Shown in pieces: positions 7,355-11,738 of a stretch of 11,738 bases of DNA (position 1 is the stretch's first letter; each line of letters starts with the position of its first letter). The position numbers were made by a program, and so were the translations under genes. A model generated the notes under the pieces. It had not been told where the DNA came from. It was given only the letters and a program-made list of their open reading frames with translations, and ran no database searches. Source of the DNA: Candidatus Krumholzibacteriia bacterium (GTDB lineage: Bacteria > Krumholzibacteriota > Krumholzibacteriia > LZORAL124-64-63); assembly GCA_030632925.1 (NCBI GenBank), contig DAOVTU010000034.1:1-11738 (forward strand), in the 5' to 3' direction.

Positions 7355-7448
7355 ATGGGGCATCCGCGGTAACGATCCGCTTACCCCCATGTGGGTGATG
7401 TTATTCGATATCCCCGACAATTCCACCAGTATATGAATGACGGATGCC
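7355..7448 (+). promoter_or_regulatory. Structured leader with mutually exclusive pairings (candidate cis-regulatory RNA)
   Basis: GGCATCCG (7359-7366) is perfectly complementary to CGGATGCC (7441-7448), which would close a multibranch structure. Inside it are GGTAA/TTACC (7368-7372 with 7381-7385) and ATTC-g-ATAT/ATATGAAT (7403-7411 with 7431-7438). A competing pairing, ATGGG (7355-7359) with CCCAT (7386-7390), stacks on GGTAA/TTACC and overlaps the outer stem by a single base; its sixth pair (7360-7385) would compete with both. The outer stem ends 6 nt before the AGGGGG ribosome-binding site (7455-7460). It matches no riboswitch class I know. Pairings were found by eye, so a non-functional explanation remains open. 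Confidence 0.35.
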
Positions 7449-7470
7449 ATGGGCAGGGGGTTGCACACCA

Positions 7471-7908
7471 ATGAAAAAACGCCAAGCGGGCCCGGCCGGC
7501 AGTTGGCCGCCGGATGAGGCCTGGACCCTCCCGGAAGCGGTCAGTCTGGGTACTGGACGCACCAGAGTGCACCTGCAACCAGTGGTGCAGGGCCGGGATT
7601 TTCTGGTCCTGATCACCGGCGGGCAGGCTCATGTGGGGGCTGTGGCTGTGTGCGATGGCCGGGGCGGACTGGACCACGTGCGCTCCCATTCGGGCACCGT
7701 GCAATTGGACGGACACAAGGAAGGGCCCCTGGCGGCCGAAGCGGCCGAGATTTTGGCCGTGGCATCGGGCCGCACCTGCGCTGCCGCGGTGGGAATCCAC
7801 CAGAACCAGGCCACGGCCGAGGAAATTCACGATATCGTGGCAAATGTGCGCCAGGGCTTGGACCTAATGGCCACATTTTTTAGGGCCGGAGGCGCTCATG
7901 AAGACTGA
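7471..7908 (+). CDS. Small LpdD-like protein (possible prenylated-flavin chaperone family)
   Basis: The product has 145 residues and no signal peptide or membrane segment. Visible motifs are GRDFLVLITGG followed by HVGAVAV (41-60), GHKEGPLAAEAAE (81-93) and GIHQNQATAEEI (108-119). From memory these resemble the small LpdD-type proteins linked to UbiX/UbiD-like decarboxylases, where a prenylated-FMN chaperone role has been proposed. No decarboxylase gene lies in this window, so that role is only suggested. The ATG at 7471 follows AGGGGG (7455-7460) by 10 nt. An in-frame ATG at 7444 would add nine residues but has no good Shine-Dalgarno site. The 3' end overlaps the next gene by 11 bp, indicating translational coupling with the phosphatase-family enzyme. 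Confidence 0.6.
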   Translation: MKKRQAGPAGSWPPDEAWTLPEAVSLGTGRTRVHLQPVVQGRDFLVLITGGQAHVGAVAVCDGRGGLDHVRSHSGTVQLDGHKEGPLAAEAAEILAVASGRTCAAAVGIHQNQATAEEIHDIVANVRQGLDLMATFFRAGGAHED

Positions 7909-8698
7909 AAATATGGAAAAGTTGTTGGGCACGTGGGCCCACGAAGCGGGCGAGATGGCCACCAAGGCCTTTCGCCACACTGGCGATCTGGAATTCAAAT
8001 CCGGCCAGGAAGCCGTCACCGAAACCGACCGTCGGATCGAAACCCACCTGCGCGCGCGCATTGCCGAGGCTTTTCCTGATGACCTGGTGGTGGGCGAAGA
8101 ATTTGGCGGGCCTGCCCATGACGAAGTGAATCCCGAAGACCGCGTCTGGCATCTGGATCCCATTGACGGCACGCTGAATTTTGCCTTGGGCCTGCCTGGG
8201 TTTTGCACCAGCCTGGCCCTGATGCAGGGCGATGATGTGTTGGCGGCCTGCGTGCACCAACCGCTGGTGGGGGACATGTTCACCGCGCTCAAAGGCCAGG
8301 GGGCGAAGCTGAACGGCGCGCCGATGCGGGTCAGTCGGCGTGCGCATTTGAAAGACGCGGTGGTCAGTGCCCAGTTCAAGAAGGACGGCCTGCTGGTCAG
8401 CCGACCCGAAGTTTTGCAGGCCTTGTTTCGCGAAACGATGAAGGTGCGCAAAACCGGCGCCATTGCCTTGGAAATGGCCTGGACGGCGGCGGGATTCTAC
8501 GACGGATTGTTGGCGGGATTTCGGGGGCCGATCCAGCTGTACGATGTGGCGGCCGGCCTGTTACTGCTGACCGAGGCCGGGGGGCAGTTGTCGGATTTCG
8601 AGGGCCGACCGTACCACCCCGAGGGGGAAACACTGCTGGCGACCAACGGTTTGGTGCACGCCGAACTGGTCGCGTTGCTGAATCGCTCGGCGGACTAG
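7898..8698 (+). CDS. Inositol monophosphatase-family phosphatase
   Basis: The product has 266 residues, the usual length for the family, and is predicted cytoplasmic. The Mg-binding signatures are present in order: VTETDRRIE (40-48), GEEFGG (metal ligand Glu67), WHLDPIDGTLNF (ligands Asp87 and Asp90) and YDVAAG (ligand Asp216) followed by TEAGGQLSDFEG. The conserved RKTGAIALEMAWTAAGFYDG segment (184-203) is also intact. Members hydrolyse phosphate from inositol phosphates, histidinol phosphate, PAP or sugar phosphates; the exact substrate cannot be read from the sequence. GGAGG (7888-7892) precedes the ATG by 5 nt. It overlaps the LpdD-like gene by 11 bp and ends 3 bp before the stop of the convergent CHAT gene, with no terminator hairpin between them. 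Confidence 0.92.
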   Translation: MKTENMEKLLGTWAHEAGEMATKAFRHTGDLEFKSGQEAVTETDRRIETHLRARIAEAFPDDLVVGEEFGGPAHDEVNPEDRVWHLDPIDGTLNFALGLPGFCTSLALMQGDDVLAACVHQPLVGDMFTALKGQGAKLNGAPMRVSRRAHLKDAVVSAQFKKDGLLVSRPEVLQALFRETMKVRKTGAIALEMAWTAAGFYDGLLAGFRGPIQLYDVAAGLLLLTEAGGQLSDFEGRPYHPEGETLLATNGLVHAELVALLNRSAD

Positions 8699-8701
8699 TT
8701 T

Positions 8702-10051
8702 CTAGAGGTATGGTAAGGCCAGCGTGCCGTATCCCTGCACTCCATAGCTCAGCCAGACCGGATGTTCGTCGCCGAATTCGGCCCGGCAATCCTGGGCCGC
8801 TTTCCAGACTGCTGCTCCTGCACTCCAGCCTTCACCCAACGCCTGGTAGAAATAACCGGCAAAAATACGTGCGGGACGACTGAACAGCGGCACTACCGGG
8901 CCAATGAAGGCCGAGGCGCCAGAGCTGATAAAACGGGTGCCCAACTCGGGCAACGCGCAAAAGCTGTTGGAGAAAATCAGGGGCGGCAACAGGCCACCGC
9001 GACCGAGCAGTTCGGGATCGACCGGTCCGTCGTCCAGCAACCAGGAGCGCTGGCCGGCAGGCGGTGCGGTCGGCAATTCATCACGGCCACCACTGGCGGC
9101 GGACTTGTTGGCTGTCACACGGACTTCGACCGGCGGGCCGTTCAGGTGGTACTTGGCGGTCACGTCGTCGAGCAACGAAGTGATCGGGTCGACGCCCAAT
9201 ACTTCGCCTTCGAGGCCAAATTGGCTTTCGAGTTCTTCATCGGGCACGCCGGTGTCGTCGATCAGTTGGTTCATCCAGGCTTCGCCCTTGGCGTCGTCGG
9301 GAGTGGCCGGCAGGCTGGTGGGCCCGGCAAAGTGCAGGGCCTGGAACATGAAGCCGCGGGCGCAGAGGTCACTGGGGGTGATGGGGTCGGGCTGCACTTC
9401 CATGCGGGCCAGGATTTCGCCGTGGCAGCCGGTTTCCAGGGCACCCTGGATGGCTTCGGCCTCGCGGTAGATCAGGCGCCGGCGTTTGCGGTCGGTGTGG
9501 CCAGGCACAAAAAGCATGCGCGGATCGGCGGCCGTGTCGGGGCGCAACTGGGACAAAACGCCTTTGAGGTGGTTGGTGCCGTCGTCGCCGACGAGGAAGC
9601 CGGCGCGCACCCAGCGCTGCATCCAGGGCCGTTGGGTGGCCTCGTCGGGCAGCTTGGCCGACGTGACGCCGGTGCAAATGGGGTGTTTGTCGAGCAGGAA
9701 GCCCACGCCGTTGTGCAACCAATGCCAGGGCAGGTCGACGATGGCCGCATCGGCCACGATATGATAGCCACGCAGATTGTCGTGGTGGGGGTTGTCCAGG
9801 CTGGGGGCTTCGGTGGTGCTGGAGGTGCCGCTTGGACGATCAGGCGAAAAAGCCTCAGGGTCAATGTCGACAATGGCTTGGAACAGGAGTTGGCCCACCT
9901 CGGCGAAGACTTCGACCATGGAAACGGCGTCCAGGCCATCGCGGGCCTGAATTTCGGGGATGTGGGCCATTTTGGCCACGGCATCGGACAGCAAAGCGTC
10001 CACTTCCTGGTGAATTCCCGGTTCGGGGAGGATGATATCGATCCAGCGCAT
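8702..10051 (-). CDS. CHAT-domain (caspase-like) protein, catalytic motifs apparently degenerate
   Basis: The product has 449 residues with no signal peptide. CHAT hallmarks are DLPWHWLHNGVGFLL (near 106-120), IYREAEAIQGALE, ALHFAGPT (H240), and a C-terminal block running from PPLIFSNSFCALPELG through SGASAFIGPVVPL and AGYFYQALGEGWSAGAAVW to WLSYGVQGYG. CHAT domains belong to the caspase/separase clan and often pair with TPRs in signalling or defence proteins. Here the usual GHG containing the catalytic His reads GPT, and the usual NAC reads NSF with Cys365 one position later. About 115 residues separate the two motifs. The ATG at 10051 is chosen because GGAGG (10060-10056) lies 4 nt upstream; a longer frame from 10141 has no such support. 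It is monocistronic on the minus strand, downstream of the tRNA-Leu terminator. Confidence 0.8.
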   Translation of the reverse strand: MRWIDIILPEPGIHQEVDALLSDAVAKMAHIPEIQARDGLDAVSMVEVFAEVGQLLFQAIVDIDPEAFSPDRPSGTSSTTEAPSLDNPHHDNLRGYHIVADAAIVDLPWHWLHNGVGFLLDKHPICTGVTSAKLPDEATQRPWMQRWVRAGFLVGDDGTNHLKGVLSQLRPDTAADPRMLFVPGHTDRKRRRLIYREAEAIQGALETGCHGEILARMEVQPDPITPSDLCARGFMFQALHFAGPTSLPATPDDAKGEAWMNQLIDDTGVPDEELESQFGLEGEVLGVDPITSLLDDVTAKYHLNGPPVEVRVTANKSAASGGRDELPTAPPAGQRSWLLDDGPVDPELLGRGGLLPPLIFSNSFCALPELGTRFISSGASAFIGPVVPLFSRPARIFAGYFYQALGEGWSAGAAVWKAAQDCRAEFGDEHPVWLSYGVQGYGTLALPYL

Positions 10052-10110
10052 AGTGCCTCCGGTGCCCGGCAATTTGGCCGGGGAGGGGTCGGTGCGGGTA
10101 AAACCTGTTG

Positions 10111-10155
10111 CCTCGTATGAGGTTGGCCTGTTGGCCCGCAATTAAATTGTGTCAA
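10111..10155 (-). promoter_or_regulatory. Palindromes and a -35-like box upstream of the CHAT gene
   Basis: The 140-bp gap between the CHAT start and the tRNA terminator holds an inverted repeat CAATT-A-AATTG (10139-10149), a small hairpin CCTC-GTAT-GAGG (10111-10122) and, on the minus strand, a perfect TTGACA (10155-10150). No -10 hexamer stands at the normal distance from that TTGACA, so I cannot call a promoter. The 11-bp inverted repeat could be an operator or chance. Confidence 0.3.
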
Positions 10156-10191
10156 TCCGGGAAGGGAATTGCAGATATTGTGCCGAAAGGC

Positions 10192-10217
10192 AAAAAAAAA
10201 ACCTCCGGCATCCGGTT
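10192..10217 (-). terminator. Rho-independent terminator of the tRNA-Leu gene
   Basis: On the minus strand a short GC-rich hairpin (CCGG arms at 10212-10215 and 10205-10208, loop of 3; flanking AACC/GGTT can pair instead) is followed by ten T (10201-10192). It begins 30 nt past the tRNA 3' end and separates the tRNA transcript from the CHAT gene. Confidence 0.8.
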
Positions 10218-10247
10218 GGATACTAGAGGGGAAGCATAAGAAAACTG

Positions 10248-10334
10248 TGGTACCCAGAGGGAGACTCGAACTCCCACGAGATTACTCTCACTACGACCTG
10301 AACGTAGCGCGTCTACCAATTCCGCCACCTGGGC
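10248..10334 (-). tRNA. tRNA-Leu, anticodon CAG
   Basis: The 87-nt gene folds as a class II tRNA. The acceptor GCCCAGG pairs with TCTGGGT (two G-U pairs), then A73 and an encoded CCA at 10250-10248. The D arm is GCG/CGC. The anticodon stem CTACG/CGTAG encloses the loop TTCAGGT, giving anticodon CAG. The long variable arm has a GAGA/TCTC stem, and the T arm GGGAG/CTCCC encloses TTCGAGT. CAG reads the leucine codon CUG, which is very common in this window. It is divergent from smpB and has its own promoter and terminator. Confidence 0.97.
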
Positions 10335-10345
10335 ACAGTTTTGTG

Positions 10346-10371
10346 ACGCCAAAAGGATGCCCTTTTGGCGT
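10346..10371 (-). promoter_or_regulatory. Perfect hairpin at the 5' end of the tRNA-Leu primary transcript
   Basis: ACGCCAAAAGG (10346-10356) and CCTTTTGGCGT (10361-10371) are perfect 11-bp complements around a 4-nt loop. The hairpin lies between the tRNA promoter's -10 box (10384-10379) and the mature tRNA 5' end (10334). The expected transcription start is near 10372, so the pre-tRNA would begin almost directly with it. No U tract follows. Confidence 0.7.
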
Positions 10372-10378
10372 GGGGGTC

Positions 10379-10407
10379 AATCTAGTCGCTGGTCTGAAGG
10401 TTGTCAA
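10379..10407 (-). promoter_or_regulatory. Sigma-70-type promoter of tRNA-Leu
   Basis: On the minus strand a consensus TTGACA (10407-10402) is followed after exactly 17 nt by TAGATT (10384-10379), a good -10 box. The predicted start is about 38 nt upstream of the mature tRNA 5' end. The match quality fits strong, constitutive tRNA expression. Confidence 0.85.
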
Positions 10408-10458
10408 CCTGCGCCAGGCAATTTTTCATGGTCTGGAACCACCCGCAAAACCAGTCGT

Positions 10459-10486
10459 TTGCAGGGGGACGGCGGAAGGGTATATT
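10459..10486 (+). promoter_or_regulatory. Sigma-70-type promoter of smpB
   Basis: TTGCAG (10459-10464) and TATATT (10481-10486) are separated by 16 nt. Transcription would start near 10493 and leave a leader of about 40 nt before the smpB ATG. It is divergent from, and does not overlap, the tRNA-Leu promoter. Confidence 0.6.
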
Positions 10487-10531
10487 CTGGCCCAGACATT
10501 TGATACCGGCCGGTAGCCGGGGAAAGCGATC

Positions 10532-11005
10532 ATGGCGGCAAAAGCAGACGACAGCAACATCAAGATCATCGCCAAGAACAAGAAGGCGTGGCACGAGTAC
10601 GAAATCCAGGACACCTGGGAGGCGGGCCTTGTGCTGCTCGGCACCGAGGTCAAGGCCCTGCGCAACGGGCGCTGCAGCCTGGGCGATTCCTATGGCGAGA
10701 TCCGCAAGGGCGAGGCCTGGCTCATGAAGATGCACATCGGGCCCTATGAAATGGGCAACCGGGAGAACCACGAGCCCTTTCGCCCGCGCAAGATGCTGTT
10801 GAGCAAGCGGGAGATCCGCAAGATTTTGCCCAAGATCGAGGAACGTGGGCTGACGCTGGTGCCTTTGAAGATCTACTTCAAGAAGGGGCTGGCGAAAATT
10901 GAGATGGGCCTGGGGCGCGGCAAGAAGGTTCACGACAAGCGCGATACCAAGGCGAAGAAGGATGTCGAACGGCGGATGGCCAAAGAATTGGGCCGACGGG
11001 ATTAA
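10532..11005 (+). CDS. smpB: SsrA-binding protein SmpB
   Basis: The product has 157 residues, the normal length. SmpB binds tmRNA, mimics part of a tRNA in the ribosomal A site and allows trans-translation to rescue stalled ribosomes. Diagnostic segments are KIIAKNKKAWHEYEI, GLVLLGTEVKALR, YGEIRKGEAWL, the His- and Pro-rich ENHEPFRPRKMLL, and LTLVPLKIYFKKG. The basic tail begins KKVHDKRDTKAKKD; this tail inserts into the mRNA channel in the family. The ATG at 10532 is preceded by a modest GGGGAAAG (10519-10526). It has its own candidate promoter and is followed 35 bp later by the amidase-like gene on the same strand. No ssrA (tmRNA) gene is in the window. Confidence 0.98.
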   Translation: MAAKADDSNIKIIAKNKKAWHEYEIQDTWEAGLVLLGTEVKALRNGRCSLGDSYGEIRKGEAWLMKMHIGPYEMGNRENHEPFRPRKMLLSKREIRKILPKIEERGLTLVPLKIYFKKGLAKIEMGLGRGKKVHDKRDTKAKKDVERRMAKELGRRD

Positions 11006-11033
11006 GGAAAATGGATCAGAGCAAAAGGACTTG

Positions 11034-11063
11034 TCAGGGTATGAAGAATCAGGGTATGAAGAA
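11034..11063 (+). repeat. Two-copy 15-bp tandem repeat duplicating a start codon
   Basis: The unit TCAGGGTATGAAGAA occurs at 11034-11048 and again, identical, at 11049-11063, with the next base (T) also matching. Each copy holds an ATG (11041 and 11056) in the same frame, so the duplication adds five residues (MKNQG) without breaking the gene. The AAGGA sequence at 11025-11029 lies 11 nt from the first ATG. Confidence 0.93.
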
Positions 11064-11738
11064 TTTCCGTCATCACAACATGTGGCTGCATAAAGCTTGC
11101 CTGGGTTTGATTCTGGTCGGGCTGTCATTGGGCGCAACTTCGGTGTTGGCCCAGACTGAGGACGGCCAGGATACTTACCTGGATCCGCTGGCTTATACGC
11201 GGGTCAATCCGACGGCTGAAGCGGTGCCCTGGACCATCCGGCATCAGGCTACGGGCGAGACGCGCCAGGCCATGGGGCGCTACCTGCTGACCGATAGCAG
11301 CGAGTTGTATGTGCGCTCGGCTTCGTTGGCGACGGTGTTGAAGGCCGGGCGTTTTTGGGATGGAAAATTGCGCCGGCTGGACTTGAAAGTTTCGGGCAAA
11401 TCGTTTGGCGTGACTGCGGGCAGTCGGGTGGTTGTCAGTGCCGACGGCGAGTTGTTGCTGCCGGTGCCGGTGCTTGATCATGAAGGTGACCTGTGGTTGC
11501 CCATGGTGTTTCTGGAAATGGTCGTGGGACCACAGACCCAGGAGCGCGTGAACTGGGATCCGGCGACGCGGAAGCTGGCGCTGGGCAGTGCCGAATACAA
11601 CGTGACCAGGCTGAAGGCCGAGGTGCTGGGGCGCTCGACGGCGGTGCATGTGTATTGTGCTGAGCCGCTGGGGTACCGGGCGAGCAGTCCGCGCACGGGC
11701 ATTATTGAACTGAAAATCTACGGGGCCGAGATCAATAC
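11041..11738 (+). CDS. N-terminal part of a secreted cell-wall protein, probably N-acetylmuramoyl-L-alanine amidase (3' truncated)
   Basis: The frame stays open to the window edge (232 codons). The N-terminus is a secretion signal with a hydrophobic core CLGLILVGLSLGA and a cleavage site after SVLA. Next comes a region typical of copper-amine-oxidase-N-like domains (LYVRSASLATVLKAG with WDGKLRRLDL, LLLPVPVLDHEGDLWLPMVF, VNWDPATRKLAL). After that, strand-rich sequence (TAVHVYCAEPLGY, GIIELKIYGAE) resembles the start of an AMIN-type domain. This order is what I know from N-acetylmuramoyl-L-alanine amidases that split septal peptidoglycan, but the catalytic domain lies outside the window. Possible starts in the same frame are 11011, 11041, 11056 and 11080. 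I chose 11041 for AAGGA at 11025-11029; 11011 has its site only 2 nt away. It lies 35 bp after smpB. Confidence 0.6.
   Translation, partial: MKNQGMKNFRHHNMWLHKACLGLILVGLSLGATSVLAQTEDGQDTYLDPLAYTRVNPTAEAVPWTIRHQATGETRQAMGRYLLTDSSELYVRSASLATVLKAGRFWDGKLRRLDLKVSGKSFGVTAGSRVVVSADGELLLPVPVLDHEGDLWLPMVFLEMVVGPQTQERVNWDPATRKLALGSAEYNVTRLKAEVLGRSTAVHVYCAEPLGYRASSPRTGIIELKIYGAEIN

Noticed and set aside
8762..10120. A 452-codon plus-strand frame opposite the CHAT gene
   Set aside because: CHAT signatures and a GGAGG site support the minus strand. The plus frame is Gly/Ala/Val/Gln-rich with no domain.
10149..10155. TTGACA on the minus strand as the CHAT gene promoter
   Set aside because: The bases at the proper -10 distance (about 10132-10127) are GC-rich and do not resemble TATAAT, so only the -35-like box can be reported.
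10248..10334. tRNA-Leu as an integration site of a mobile element
   Set aside because: No integrase is present, I did not notice a second copy of the tRNA 3' end in the window, and the tRNA is flanked by its own terminator and ordinary genes.

Overview
The window is an 11.7 kb, GC-rich, densely coded piece of a bacterial chromosome. SmpB makes it bacterial. A lipoprotein signal peptide and a periplasmic-type amidase suggest a diderm. No 16S or other phylum marker is present, so an FCB-related or candidate-phylum origin is only a guess. I see no transposase, phage gene, CRISPR array or plasmid function.

Layout. Positions 1-162 hold the 3' end of an unrecognised gene. It is followed by a protein like the archaeal-type (type II) glyceraldehyde-3-phosphate dehydrogenase (215-1291, +), whose last 15 bases, stop codon included, are repeated in tandem four times. 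A strong bidirectional terminator (1352-1389) separates it from a minus-strand block. Reading from its 5' end, this block holds a large membrane protein with PDZ, GAF and SpoIIE/RsbU-type PP2C phosphatase domains (7221-4570), then two tandem paralogous TPR proteins. The first TPR protein (4413-2929) is membrane-anchored and the second (2902-1403) is a lipoprotein. The block looks like an envelope-facing signalling cassette; that is inference from architecture and gene order.

Divergent from the phosphatase, a structured non-coding leader (about 7355-7448) precedes a small LpdD-like protein (7471-7908), which overlaps an inositol-monophosphatase-family gene (7898-8698). Only 3 bp beyond the end of that gene is the end of a minus-strand CHAT-domain (caspase-like) gene (10051-8702), whose usual His/Cys catalytic motifs look degraded.

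The right end is housekeeping. A tRNA-Leu(CAG) gene on the minus strand has a clear sigma-70-type promoter, a 5' leader hairpin and a terminator. Divergent from it is smpB (10532-11005) with its own promoter. The start of a probable cell-wall amidase (11041 onward) runs off the edge, with a duplicated 15-bp start region.

The strongest candidates for something unusual are the PDZ-10TM-GAF-PP2C/TPR/TPR cassette, the possibly inactive CHAT protein, the leader with competing pairings, and the two 15-bp in-frame tandem duplications at gene ends.
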